DNA of 64,000 bases from Qipengyuania gaetbuli. GTDB taxonomy: Bacteria; Pseudomonadota; Alphaproteobacteria; Sphingomonadales; Sphingomonadaceae. The first letter of the stretch is position 1. Each line of letters opens with the position of its first letter. The DNA is taken from NCBI RefSeq assembly GCF_020171365.1, contig NZ_JAIUZO010000002.1, positions 124,001 to 188,000 on the forward strand, given 5' to 3'. Made by a program: the position numbers and the translations under genes. Under the pieces are notes generated by a model. It did no database searches. It saw only the letters and a program-made list of their open reading frames with translations, and was not told the DNA's origin. Positions 1 to 8,746 of the stretch are shown piece after piece.

Positions 1-117
1 GCCGAACAGCTGGAGGCTGGCGAGAAACTCCGCCTGCCGCGCGGGCGAGAAGACGGTGTGTCCTTCGCCGTGCGGGCCGGCAGTGGGAGCGGGTTCGATG
101 GGGACGAGAGCGTTCAT
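1..117 (-). CDS. Partial N-terminus of a sphingomonad HTH-type hypothetical protein
   Basis: Reading from an ATG at 117 towards base 1 gives 39 open codons that leave the window, so only the N-terminus is seen. It starts MNALVPIEP and contains FSPARQAEFLASLQLFG. This matches the start of the helix-turn-helix-like region in the gene at 57623-58324 (ITPDLQRRFVGTLAATG), so the two belong to one family. Function is unknown; the family looks like a DNA-binding, terminase-small-subunit-like HTH protein, but that is inference. It is transcribed away from the restriction genes, whose last stop is 90 bases away. Confidence 0.55.
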   Translation of the reverse strand, partial: MNALVPIEPAPTAGPHGEGHTVFSPARQAEFLASLQLFG

Positions 118-206
118 GGTTCACCTCATGAAGTGGAGTGAACCGGGTTAGTTATAGGGGAATTGGGGAGTAGGACAGATCGGAATTTGAGCCTAAACTC
201 GGGGAT

Positions 207-956
207 TTAGGGTACAATACACTGAGGCGTAATTCCGATCGCGAGGACCGGACAGCCTCCATTTCGTCCGGCGTCCAAGCGATAAAGCAGTTTGCCCATC
301 CACGTCGTCGAAGCTCCAAACTTCTTGTAGACTTCGTCAGCGCCTTGGGTGCCATCCTTTTTGAGCACTTTTCCTAGTCCGCGGAAATAGTTGGTGTCGA
401 GTGATGAACCTCGCGTAATAATCACACCAACATCAATCGCTCCCGCCTCATAAAACGCTGAAAACGCGTATAAATCTCGGTCGTACGTCTGGTCCTTTGA
501 GTTCCATTCGAGATCAATCGCGACGCGACCTTGGAGAAAATCGATCCGGTGTCCGTCTAGGAATCCCTCGCGCACGTAAGAGTCTATTATCTGATCCTTC
601 TTTTTCGCGTGCAGCAGTTTCACGTGAAGATCGGCCGAAATCCGCGACTCCTGCCAACCCGAATTCTGGTCGAAGAGTGTGTCGACGTATTTCGCTATTG
701 GGCCCTTGCTACCGCCCGGCAACCGGATCATCGTCTCTGTGATTTGAAAATTGTTTAGCGCTGATTTTAGGTCAGCGAACTGCTGTGGGAAGCTTGAAGC
801 CAATATTGCGGCCGCATTTCTGTAGCTACGGACCTCGAATTTCTCACAGATGTTTTTGCCTAACACTGATTCCGCTAGGATCGCAGGGTCGGCACCCTTC
901 CCGGTCGAAACGTCATCGGCAGCTTCAAAATCGCCACCATAAAGAGAAGAGCTCAT
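207..956 (-). CDS. BglII/BstYI-like type II restriction endonuclease
   Basis: 249 aa. The core has D139, then E150-W-N152-S-K154-D and a YDRDL segment. This fits the acidic-residue plus ExN active-site pattern of the PD-(D/E)xK-like BglII/BstYI group, which cuts double-stranded DNA with Mg2+. The start ATG overlaps the stop of the upstream methyltransferase by 4 bases, so the two are co-transcribed and translationally coupled, as expected for a restriction-modification pair. Base composition is clearly lower in GC than the neighbouring uvrA, which suggests horizontal transfer. The recognition site cannot be read from sequence. The family call is firm by motif; the specificity is unknown. Confidence 0.8.
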   Translation of the reverse strand: MSSSLYGGDFEAADDVSTGKGADPAILAESVLGKNICEKFEVRSYRNAAAILASSFPQQFADLKSALNNFQITETMIRLPGGSKGPIAKYVDTLFDQNSGWQESRISADLHVKLLHAKKKDQIIDSYVREGFLDGHRIDFLQGRVAIDLEWNSKDQTYDRDLYAFSAFYEAGAIDVGVIITRGSSLDTNYFRGLGKVLKKDGTQGADEVYKKFGASTTWMGKLLYRLDAGRNGGCPVLAIGITPQCIVP

Positions 957-1597
957 TCAGCAGCTACCGCCATCGAGTTGAAGGAGTAGGTGCTCCAAGT
1001 TGGGGCATAAGATTCGTCAGCTTGATTGCCCCAAACCGTCCAACCGTCACGTACGCCCCGACTAAACATTTCAAGTCTTGGACCCCAACTACATTCCTCA
1101 ATGAGTTGGTACTGCTCATCAGGTTTCCGGCTATGCTCACGCTTGCGCGACTGAATCATATTTACTTGGCTGCGGCCAGGGGGAAGCGTCCGAGCATTTT
1201 TCCCTCGCACGCCAAAAAGCAGAATCTCTGTTACATTACGGAAGTAAAACCCAACGCCCCTTCCGTCGGAGCCTCCGTCTTTCCGAATCTTATGCCAGAT
1301 AATATTTGAAACGTACCGAAATCCCCAAGCTTCCATTACCTTAAGTCCATCCGGCAATAATGCATTAGGAACCCACATATAAAGATGTGCCGGTTCGGCC
1401 GAAATTTCTTCTACCGGAAGCTCGCAAATTTCATCGAGCGCCATAGTTCCATAGCGCATTAGTCGCTTGTGCTCCGGGGCGACCTTCCCTGTTCTATTCT
1501 GGAACTGCCAAGGTGGGTCAGCCAGAATTGTTCCAAATTTGACGCCGTTTGCAACGCGTAGCAAGGCTGAAGCGGGTGTTTCGTCTTCTGAGAACAT
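953..1597 (-). CDS. MT-A70 family DNA adenine methyltransferase (modification partner)
   Basis: 214 aa. The catalytic DPPW motif of N6-adenine methyltransferases is at residues 27-30, followed by the MT-A70 features YMWVPNALL and the GxxxR..TEILLFGVRG block. It probably uses S-adenosylmethionine to protect the site cut by the endonuclease encoded immediately downstream, with which it overlaps by 4 bases. Methylase-first order lets protection precede cutting. Codon use is AT-richer than the host core, like its partner. MT-A70 enzymes also occur alone or on phages, but the coupled endonuclease gene makes a restriction-modification role most likely. Confidence 0.85.
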   Translation of the reverse strand: MFSEDETPASALLRVANGVKFGTILADPPWQFQNRTGKVAPEHKRLMRYGTMALDEICELPVEEISAEPAHLYMWVPNALLPDGLKVMEAWGFRYVSNIIWHKIRKDGGSDGRGVGFYFRNVTEILLFGVRGKNARTLPPGRSQVNMIQSRKREHSRKPDEQYQLIEECSWGPRLEMFSRGVRDGWTVWGNQADESYAPTWSTYSFNSMAVAAE

Positions 1598-1693
1598 AGG
1601 GAGACCATGCTAAACGGTGTTCGGTGTGTCAACGAACTCTCTGCCTCTTGTCACCATATTGGATAAAGATGCTAATTCATTGGTGGCCAAAGC

Positions 1694-1897
1694 TCACTCC
1701 GCCGCCTCCCGCTGCCTCTCCAGCATCGGCTTGAGGTACTGCCCCGTATAGCTCTCCGGCACTTCCGCCACGTCTTCCGGCGTGCCCTGCGCGACGATCT
1801 GGCCGCCGCGCACGCCGCCGCCGGGGCCGAGGTCGAGGATGTGGTCGGCGGTCTTGATGACGTCGAGATTGTGCTCGATCACCACTGCCGTCGTCAT
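1694..1897 (-). pseudogene. Displaced duplicate of the uvrA 3' end
   Basis: 67 codons that repeat the last part of UvrA: 53 of 65 aligned residues match the C-terminus of the complete gene (both contain [26 protein letters not shown] and [11 protein letters not shown], and end in EAAE). Its apparent ATG overlaps the uvrA stop as ATGA, so the copy begins exactly where uvrA ends, with nothing between. No ATPase fold could form from this piece, so it is a remnant. Its third-codon positions are GC-rich like the host, whereas the last ~200 bases of the intact uvrA look AT-richer. That suggests the remnant is the original host end and the intact gene received a replacement end. Confidence 0.85.
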
Positions 1898-4809
1898 TCA
1901 GCCGCTTCCGCCCGGCGGTTCAGTAGCGGGGCGAGGTACTGGCCGGTGTAGCTCTCCGGCACCTCGATGACCTGCTCAGGTGTCCCGCTTGCGACAATCT
2001 TCCCGCCCCTGACACCGCCTCCGGGGCCAAGGTCGAGAATGTAGTCAGCCGTTTTGATGACGTCCAAGTTGTGCTCAATGACGACGACACTATTGCCCTG
2101 GTCGACCAGCCGGTGGAGCACTTCGAGGAGCTTCCTCACATCCTCGAAATGGAGGCCCGTGGTGGGCTCGTCCAAAATATAGAGCGTCTGGCCGGTGCTG
2201 CGCTTCGACAGTTCCTTGGCCAGCTTCACCCGCTGCGCCTCCCCGCCTGACAGCGTGGTCGCCTGCTGGCCGACCTTGACGTAGCCCAGCCCCACCTCGT
2301 TCAGCATGTGCATCTTGTCGCGGATCGGGGGGACGGCCTTGAAGAACTCCTCCGCATCCTCGATCGTCATGTCGAGCACGTCGGCGATGGAGTGGCCCTT
2401 GAACTTCACCTCCAGCGTTTCGCGGTTGTAGCGCTTGCCGCCGCATTCCTCGCAGGTGACGTAGACGTCGGGCAGGAAGTGCATCTCGATCTTGATGAGG
2501 CCGTCGCCCTGGCACGCCTCGCAGCGGCCGCCCTTGACGTTGAAGCTGAAGCGCCCGGGCTTGTAGCCGCGCGCCTGCGCTTCCGGCAGGCCGGCGAACC
2601 AGTCGCGGATCTGGGTGAAGGCGCCGGTGTAGGTCGCCGGGTTGGACCGCGGGGTGCGGCCGATGGGCGACTGGTCGATCTCGATCACCTTGTCGCAATA
2701 TTCGAGGCCGGTGACCTTGTCGTGCGCGCCCGCGACCACGCGGGCACCGTTGAGCTGGCGCGCGGCAGACGCGTAGAGCGTGTCGATGGTGAAGGACGAC
2801 TTGCCGCTGCCCGATACGCCGGTGATGCAGGTGAAGGTGCCGAGCGGCAGGCTGGCGGTCACGTCCTGGAGGTTGTTCGCCCGCGCGCCGTGGACGGTCA
2901 GCTGATGGCCGTTGCCCTTGCGGCGGTCGGCGGGGACGGTGATCTCGCGCGTGCCGTTGAGATAGGCGGCGGTGAGCGATTTCTTCGACTTGAGCACTTG
3001 CTTCAGCGTGCCCTGCGCCACCACCTCGCCCCCGTGGACGCCCGCGCCCGGGCCGAGGTCGACCACATGGTCGGCGGCGCGGATCGCGTCCTCGTCATGT
3101 TCGACCACGATGACCGTGTTACCGAGATCGCGCAGGCGCTTCAGCGTTTCGAGCAGCCGGTCGTTGTCGCGCTGGTGGAGGCCGATGCTGGGCTCGTCGA
3201 GCACGTAGAGCACGCCCGACAGGCCGCTGCCGATCTGCGAGGCGAGGCGGATGCGCTGGCTCTCCCCGCCCGAAAGCGTGCCGCTGGTGCGGTCGAGATT
3301 GAGGTAGTCGAGCCCGACATTGTCGAGGAAGCCCAGCCGCTCGTTGATTTCCTTCAGGATGGCCTGCGCGATCTGCCGCTGTGTGTCGTTCAGCTGGTCG
3401 GGCAGCGCGAGGAACCACTTCTTCGCATCGGCGACGCTCATCTTCGTGGGCGTGGCGATGTCGGTCGCGGCGATCTTCACGCTGAGCGCCTTTTCGTTGA
3501 GGCGCTTGCCGTGGCAGGTCTCGCACGGCTGCGCGGTCTGGAACTTGGCCAGCTCCTCGCGCATCCAGGCGCTCTCGGTCTGGAGCATGCGGCGGTTGAG
3601 GTTGCCGATCACGCCCTCGAACGGCTTGCGGACGGTGTATTCCTTGCGCCCGTCCTTGAAGGTGAGCGGGATGGCACGGCCGCGGGTGCCGTAGAGGATG
3701 ATCTCGCGGACCTCGCGGTCGAAATCCTCCCACGGGGTTTCGAGGCTGAACTCGTATTCCTTCGCGAGGCTGGCGAGGACCTGCATGTAATAGGGCGACG
3801 GCGGGTTGGACTTGGCCCAGGGCACCACGGCGCCCTTCTTGAGGCTCAGCGCTTCGTTGGGCACGACCAGCTGCGGGTCGAACAGCTGCTTTTCGCCGAT
3901 CCCGTCGCAGGTGGGGCAAGCCCCCTGCGGCGCGTTGAACGAGAACAGGCGCGGCTCGACCTCCTCGATGGTGAAGCCGGACACCGGGCAGGAGAACTTC
4001 TCGGAAAAGACGATGCGGTTGGCGGGGATGCCCGCGCCCTTCATCGCGCCGCCGCTGTCAGCCTCGCCCTCGCGGCCCGGCACGACGCCGTCGGCGAGGT
4101 CGACATAGGCCAGCCCCTCGGCCAGCTTCAGCGCCTGTTCGAAACTGTCGGCCAGCCGCGTCTCGATGCCTTCTTTCACCGCGAGGCGATCGACCACCAC
4201 CTCGATGTCGTGCTTGAACTTCTTGTCGAGCGCGGGCGCGTCCTCGATCGCGTACATCTCGCCATCGATGCGCACGCGGGTGAAGCCGGCCTTCTGCCAT
4301 TCGGCCAGTTCCTTGCGGTATTCGCCCTTGCGCCCGCGCACTACCGGCGCGAGCAGGTAGAGCCGCGTGCCTTCGGGCAGCGCCATGACCCGGTCGACCA
4401 TGTTGGAGACGGTCTGCGCCTCGATCGGCAGGCCGGTGGCGGGCGAATAGGGCACGCCCACCCGCGCCCACAGCAGCCGCATGTAATCGTAGATCTCGGT
4501 CACCGTCGCCACGGTCGAGCGCGGGTTTCGGCTGGTGGTCTTCTGCTCGATCGAGATGGCAGGGCTGAGGCCGTCGATATGCTCGACATCGGGCTTCTGC
4601 ATCATCTCGAGGAACTGGCGCGCATAGGCGCTGAGGCTCTCGACATAACGCCGCTGCCCTTCGGCATAGATCGTGTCGAACGCCAGGCTCGACTTGCCCG
4701 AGCCCGACAGGCCGGTGATCACGATCAGGCTGTCCCTCGGCAGGTCGATATCGACGCCCTTGAGGTTGTGTTCACGCGCGCCGCGTACCGAGATTTGCGT
4801 AAGTGCCAT
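1894..4809 (-). CDS. uvrA: Excinuclease ABC subunit A
   Basis: 971 aa, full length for UvrA, the damage-recognition ATPase of nucleotide excision repair, which works as a dimer with UvrB. The first Walker A (GLSGSGKSS) is at residues 33-41. Two ABC signatures ([12 protein letters not shown] and [12 protein letters not shown]) and the C-terminal zinc module (CEAC ... CEEC) are present. In the first zinc module the second Cys is Ser (CPVSG ... CPTC), which I believe is common in alphaproteobacteria. A LexA box sits 12 bases upstream of the ATG. The final ~70 codons differ in base usage from the rest and are duplicated just downstream, so the gene is probably a mosaic. Confidence 0.97.
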   Translation of the reverse strand: MALTQISVRGAREHNLKGVDIDLPRDSLIVITGLSGSGKSSLAFDTIYAEGQRRYVESLSAYARQFLEMMQKPDVEHIDGLSPAISIEQKTTSRNPRSTVATVTEIYDYMRLLWARVGVPYSPATGLPIEAQTVSNMVDRVMALPEGTRLYLLAPVVRGRKGEYRKELAEWQKAGFTRVRIDGEMYAIEDAPALDKKFKHDIEVVVDRLAVKEGIETRLADSFEQALKLAEGLAYVDLADGVVPGREGEADSGGAMKGAGIPANRIVFSEKFSCPVSGFTIEEVEPRLFSFNAPQGACPTCDGIGEKQLFDPQLVVPNEALSLKKGAVVPWAKSNPPSPYYMQVLASLAKEYEFSLETPWEDFDREVREIILYGTRGRAIPLTFKDGRKEYTVRKPFEGVIGNLNRRMLQTESAWMREELAKFQTAQPCETCHGKRLNEKALSVKIAATDIATPTKMSVADAKKWFLALPDQLNDTQRQIAQAILKEINERLGFLDNVGLDYLNLDRTSGTLSGGESQRIRLASQIGSGLSGVLYVLDEPSIGLHQRDNDRLLETLKRLRDLGNTVIVVEHDEDAIRAADHVVDLGPGAGVHGGEVVAQGTLKQVLKSKKSLTAAYLNGTREITVPADRRKGNGHQLTVHGARANNLQDVTASLPLGTFTCITGVSGSGKSSFTIDTLYASAARQLNGARVVAGAHDKVTGLEYCDKVIEIDQSPIGRTPRSNPATYTGAFTQIRDWFAGLPEAQARGYKPGRFSFNVKGGRCEACQGDGLIKIEMHFLPDVYVTCEECGGKRYNRETLEVKFKGHSIADVLDMTIEDAEEFFKAVPPIRDKMHMLNEVGLGYVKVGQQATTLSGGEAQRVKLAKELSKRSTGQTLYILDEPTTGLHFEDVRKLLEVLHRLVDQGNSVVVIEHNLDVIKTADYILDLGPGGGVRGGKIVASGTPEQVIEVPESYTGQYLAPLLNRRAEAAE

Positions 4810-5226
4810 GGGGAGAGCGTGTTCCCGAATTGTTCGCTTTGGTCAAGAGGGCCGCGTTCCGCATGGAGGGCCCTGCAACAGGGAGCGGACGAGCGGCGCG
4901 AGAGTTCCAGCGATGTGGGAAAGCCGGGCGCGAATGCAAGCGCGGGACCCCGATGGCGATGCAGTGCGCTCTCCCAGCATGCCTGCCACGCTTCACCGCG
5001 CCGGTTTTACCGCCCTACTCTCAATGGCTTGTTTGGACCCCTGCTCCGAACCCGCTGCAGAGCATCAGGCAGTAGGCGCCCACTGCCGAAAGGAGGTTTG
5101 CGAGCGGCAAGCCGTGGACCTTTCGCGGCTTGCGGACCGTTGAGTGACTGAAGCGCCAGCAGACCACCATTCGCAGTTCAGGACCACCACGAGATGACGC
5201 AAGAAACCGAGAAGGAGCAAGGGGAC
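4810..5226. other. Divergent spacer between uvrA and the lysozyme gene
   Basis: About 400 bases without a convincing gene. Apart from the LexA box at the uvrA end I see no clear promoter, tRNA or repeat. Several short open frames cross it, but all have GC-shadow composition. A GAAGGAG ribosome-binding site at 5211-5217 serves the lysozyme gene. Confidence 0.5.
4821..4835. promoter_or_regulatory. LexA (SOS) box of uvrA
   Basis: GTTC-CCGAATT-GTTC is a perfect match to the alphaproteobacterial LexA operator GTTC-N7-GTTC, ending 12 bases upstream of the uvrA ATG. It predicts repression of uvrA by LexA and induction on DNA damage. The rest of the divergent spacer shows no second copy. Confidence 0.85.
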
Positions 5227-6105
5227 ATGCCACCCCTGCCCTCCCAGCGTCCGTCATCCGTTGCCGACCAGCTCCAGACCGAGCGAATCCGCGCGCTGTT
5301 CGGCGACTACGACAGGCCGCTGGACAGCGAGAAATGGACCTCGACACCCCACGCCGGAGACCAGAAGGGGGCCAAGGGGCTGCTTGCCCGGATAAGACGC
5401 CACCGCGATCACCGCCGGCAACTGAAGCGAGCCCGCAAGGCTGCGCAAGCCGCTTTCGGAGTGAAGCCGCGCCTCTCTACCCGAAAGCGGGCGACACTCA
5501 TGATGGGTGCCGGGGCCATGGGGCTGACCGCCTTTACCGGCCCCCCGATCCAGCAATCGGGTGACGGGGTTGCGCCCAACAACCTCTCGCTAGACGAGAC
5601 GGAACGAACCATCAGGCTGCCCGCCGCGCTGCTGAAGGCAAGCGATGCGTTCAAGCAGGCGCTGATCGAGGAGGAAGGCGTTCGCTACACCGTTTACCGC
5701 GACGTTGCCGGTTACCCTACGGTCGGTGTCGGACACCTGGTAACGCCCGGTGACAACCTTAGGGTCGGTGACCGGATCGACGAGGACCGCGTGCTGGCAT
5801 TGCTCGATCGCGACCTGCGGATCGCCGAACAGGGCGTCCGCCAGCTGGTCGGCACGCTTCCCCTGTACCAGCATGAATTCGATGCCCTGCTCGATCTCGT
5901 CTACAATGTGGGCCTCGGCAATGTGTCCGAGACCGAGAGCCCGCGTCTCAACGAGGCCATTCGTGCAGCCGATTACGAAGCTATCGCGGCAGAGCTCGAC
6001 TACACCTACGCGGCGGGCGAGATTGCCCGCGGGCTGGAGTTTCGTTCCGAACGGCGCGCGCAAATCTTCATGGACGCCAGTTACGACGATCCGCGCGAAA
6101 TTTGA
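5227..6105 (+). CDS. Membrane-anchored GH24 (T4-type) lysozyme
   Basis: 292 aa from the ATG at 5227, which has GAAGGAG nine bases upstream; an in-frame ATG at 5194 would add 11 residues. The C-terminal domain carries the phage-lysozyme triad as in T4 (Glu11-Asp20-Thr26): E150-G ... D159 ... T165 in EEGVRYTVYRD and GYPTVGVGHLVT. It should cleave the MurNAc-GlcNAc bond of peptidoglycan. The N-terminal ~85 residues are very basic and not a signal peptide; a hydrophobic stretch near residues 89-107 is the likely single membrane anchor, which would place the enzyme in the periplasm. No phage genes flank it, so a housekeeping or envelope role is likely. Confidence 0.8.
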   Translation: MPPLPSQRPSSVADQLQTERIRALFGDYDRPLDSEKWTSTPHAGDQKGAKGLLARIRRHRDHRRQLKRARKAAQAAFGVKPRLSTRKRATLMMGAGAMGLTAFTGPPIQQSGDGVAPNNLSLDETERTIRLPAALLKASDAFKQALIEEEGVRYTVYRDVAGYPTVGVGHLVTPGDNLRVGDRIDEDRVLALLDRDLRIAEQGVRQLVGTLPLYQHEFDALLDLVYNVGLGNVSETESPRLNEAIRAADYEAIAAELDYTYAAGEIARGLEFRSERRAQIFMDASYDDPREI

Positions 6106-6227
6106 GCAATAATCGGGTTATCTTACGGATATTTAGCGACATTTTTTATTATCATTTCCCGTTCATGTGAAACATGCCATAGGCGCCGCCACTTTGCGGG
6201 CGAGACAGTCCGGAGCAATAACAGGGG

Positions 6228-7403
6228 GTGCGCTTGTCCGAGGCGCAGGCATTCGGGGCCATAACGGAAAGGGATGCGGACTGGGTCCGCGAAAGGTGGC
6301 GGGAAACTGTGCGTTCGGTGCTCATCACCGAGGGTCGTGCTTTCCCTGCCAACGTGCTGTCGGTAATCCTGTTCGCCGGGGCAGCCAGCTGCCTGCCCAA
6401 TGCTTCGGCCTATATCCTGCCGCTGCTCATGCGTGTCCTTGCCCTGGTCGGCGCGCATCTTTCCTATAATCACCTGCGCTCCCGCATCCAGAAAGGCGCT
6501 CCGCTCGAACCGGCGCTCCGTTTGCTGGGGGTCATGCTGTTCTTCGGCGGGATGAGCTGGGCCTACCTCCTGCTCCCCTCGCTCGACACAGCGGTCGACC
6601 ACCCGCTCCGGGTGCTGATGGCTGGCGGTACGCTGGTCGGCGTGGCGCTGATCGTCACCATGACCGCGACGCTGCGCATCCCGACGCTGGCTTATGTAGC
6701 CGGCTTCCTCGTCACTCTTTTCGTCGGCGTTGTCGTTGGGGCGCCCGAGGCGGCCGTCATCTATTCGGCCGGTGTTACCCTGCTCGCGGCAGGCGTGCTC
6801 ATTTTCGCTTTCGCCAATGTGCGCCAACGCGAGGCATCGGCCGACATGCTGGTCGAGAACCGGCGGCTGAACGAGGACCTGGCCGAGGCGCTGGCCCATG
6901 CGGAATTCCTCGCCAAGCACGACCCGCTGACCGGCCTGTTCAACCGCCGTGCGCTGTTCGAGGAACGGCTGGTCGACGGCGCCCACAACGAAACGGCACA
7001 CCTGCTGCTGGTGGATCTGGATCACTTCAAGAAGCTCAACGACAGTTTCGGCCACGACATGGGCGACCGCGCTCTGATCGAGGCGAGCAAGCTGATGCGG
7101 GACGTCATGCGCGACTATGGTCCGGGCCATCATTTCGCCGCCCGCCTTGGCGGGGAAGAGTTCTGCCTCTTCATCGACGAACCCGACTCAGCGCAGGCGC
7201 TGGTCTTTGCCGAGGATCTGCGCGAGGCTTTCTCGCAGCTGCACGAGGCGGTGGGGCTGCCCGGCGGCGCGCTGAGCGCTTCGATCGGGCTTACCCACCA
7301 CGACCGCGGCGAGACTGTCGACCTCAGCCTGCAGCGCGCCGATGCGGCCATGTACGATGCGAAAACGCAGGGCCGGAACCGCGTCCGCAGGGTCGAACGT
7401 TAA
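6228..7403 (+). CDS. Membrane diguanylate cyclase (GGDEF)
   Basis: 391 aa with a GTG start. About six hydrophobic segments (roughly 40-60, 62-80, 98-116, 128-147, 152-170, 176-196) are followed by a short helical linker and a GGDEF domain. HDPLTGLFNR and the GGEEF active site (308-312) are intact, so it should make cyclic di-GMP from two GTP. The inhibitory RxxD site expected just before GGEEF is absent, so product inhibition through it is unlikely. The N-terminal membrane part does not match a sensor module I can name. It stands 9 bases upstream of thpR and may be co-transcribed with it. Confidence 0.9.
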   Translation: MRLSEAQAFGAITERDADWVRERWRETVRSVLITEGRAFPANVLSVILFAGAASCLPNASAYILPLLMRVLALVGAHLSYNHLRSRIQKGAPLEPALRLLGVMLFFGGMSWAYLLLPSLDTAVDHPLRVLMAGGTLVGVALIVTMTATLRIPTLAYVAGFLVTLFVGVVVGAPEAAVIYSAGVTLLAAGVLIFAFANVRQREASADMLVENRRLNEDLAEALAHAEFLAKHDPLTGLFNRRALFEERLVDGAHNETAHLLLVDLDHFKKLNDSFGHDMGDRALIEASKLMRDVMRDYGPGHHFAARLGGEEFCLFIDEPDSAQALVFAEDLREAFSQLHEAVGLPGGALSASIGLTHHDRGETVDLSLQRADAAMYDAKTQGRNRVRRVER

Positions 7404-7412
7404 ACCCCTGTC

Positions 7413-7952
7413 ATGAGCCACCGCCTGTTCATTGCCCTGCGCCCGCCGCAGACCCTTCGCGATGCCCTGCTCGATACGATGGACGGGGTGGACAATGCCC
7501 GCTGGCAGGATGACGACCAGCTTCACCTGACCCTGCGATACATCGGCGAGACCGAGACCCACCAGGCCGACGACCTGGCCGAGGCGCTTGGCACGATCCG
7601 TTTCGAACCGTTCGAGCTACGCATCGCAGGTACCGGAATTTTCGAGCGAAAATGCATCCCGCGAACCCTGTGGGCGGGAGTGGAGAGGAGCGAGCCTCTC
7701 GTCCGGCTGCAACGCCGCGTCGAGCGGGTGTGCCAATCGGTCGGCATCGAGGCTGAGCACAGGAAATTCACGCCTCACGTGACACTCGCCCGCCTCAACA
7801 CGGCGAGCGGCCCGGTGGCGCCGTGGCTTGCGCAGCACGGGCAGTTGGCGCTGGCGCCATGGACCGTGCAGGAATTCGCCCTGTTCGAGAGCGAACTGCA
7901 CGAAGAAGGGTCGATTTACACGCCTGTCATCCGCTATCCAGCTGCGGCATGA
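7413..7952 (+). CDS. thpR: RNA 2',3'-cyclic phosphodiesterase (2'-5' RNA ligase family)
   Basis: 179 aa. The two HxTx motifs of the 2H phosphoesterase fold are present: H38-L-T-L and H122-V-T-L (FTPHVTLARL). The enzyme opens 2',3'-cyclic phosphates on RNA ends and can join 2'-5' linkages in vitro; its role in the cell is not well defined. Length is normal. The stop overlaps the start of the next gene (ATGA), so the two are translationally coupled. Confidence 0.88.
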   Translation: MSHRLFIALRPPQTLRDALLDTMDGVDNARWQDDDQLHLTLRYIGETETHQADDLAEALGTIRFEPFELRIAGTGIFERKCIPRTLWAGVERSEPLVRLQRRVERVCQSVGIEAEHRKFTPHVTLARLNTASGPVAPWLAQHGQLALAPWTVQEFALFESELHEEGSIYTPVIRYPAAA

Positions 7953-8581
7953 AGTCCCTGCACCTCGCCCTCCTGCCCCTTACGCTGCTGCTTGCCTGCT
8001 CGCCTGCCGAGGTAGCGGAGGGCGAAGCGCAGCAATCGCCCCAGCTTCCCGCACCCGAGGTCGGGGAAAGCCCCGATCCGGGCGAGAATTGCCTGCTGCT
8101 GGTGTGGTCGGAACAGGACGCGCCCGATGTCGATTTCGACCGTTCGCACGACACGGTCAAAGGCGGCGCGATCTCCTGCGCCACTGGCACCAGCGCCAGC
8201 CAGTTCGAAGCCGCCATCGCCGCCCTGCGCGATGCGGCGCGCAGCGGCGACAAGGAACGGCTGCTGCGCGAAGTGGGCATTCCCCTGCTCTATATCGACG
8301 CCAAGGGTGACCGCCGAGAGCTGACCGGGGACGAGGTCGACACGTTGTTCGACGAGGTGTTCGATGCACGCATGATTGCCCTGCTGCAGAACCTCGATCT
8401 GTCGCACATGACGGTCGAGAAGGACCAGGGTGCCTTCTTCGAGCTCGGCTCGCTCTGGCTCGTGGTCGATGCCACCGGCGGGAGGCCGCGCGTCGTCACG
8501 GTCAACCGGCAGGCGCTGGGCGAAGCAGCCGAAGCGGCTCGGCGGCAGGCGGACAAGGGTCGCGGCCAGATCCTCGACTAG
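7949..8581 (+). CDS. Putative lipoprotein of unknown function
   Basis: 210 aa. The ATG overlaps the thpR stop by 4 bases. The N-terminus MKSLHLALLPLTLLLACS is a lipoprotein signal with lipobox LLAC, so the mature chain should start with a lipidated Cys. A Pro- and Glu-rich linker (about 25-50) leads to a mixed alpha/beta region with no motif I recognise. The coupling with thpR suggests shared expression only. A longer in-frame start upstream would lack the signal and overlap thpR, so it was not used. Confidence 0.7.
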   Translation: MKSLHLALLPLTLLLACSPAEVAEGEAQQSPQLPAPEVGESPDPGENCLLLVWSEQDAPDVDFDRSHDTVKGGAISCATGTSASQFEAAIAALRDAARSGDKERLLREVGIPLLYIDAKGDRRELTGDEVDTLFDEVFDARMIALLQNLDLSHMTVEKDQGAFFELGSLWLVVDATGGRPRVVTVNRQALGEAAEAARRQADKGRGQILD

Positions 8582-8746
8582 TCAAAACCTCGACAACAAG
8601 GGGTTCGCAGACCCGCATCGCACATTTGCCGCTGGAACCTTGCACATCGGCTGCAATTCCTGTTCATGCGCCATTGTCGCAAACGAAACCATATTGCGGG
8701 TGCACAATCCTTTAGCCCCCGCGTTTCGCACAGTATTGGAGAGACC

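Noticed and set aside
1694..1897. Treating the short uvrA-like frame as a functional small protein
   Set aside because: It lacks any complete ATPase motif and is a duplicate of the last codons only.
2308..5151. A 947-codon plus-strand open frame opposite uvrA
   Set aside because: It is the antisense shadow of a GC-rich gene: composition is Arg/Ala/Glu/His-rich with no domain, and uvrA on the other strand is certain.
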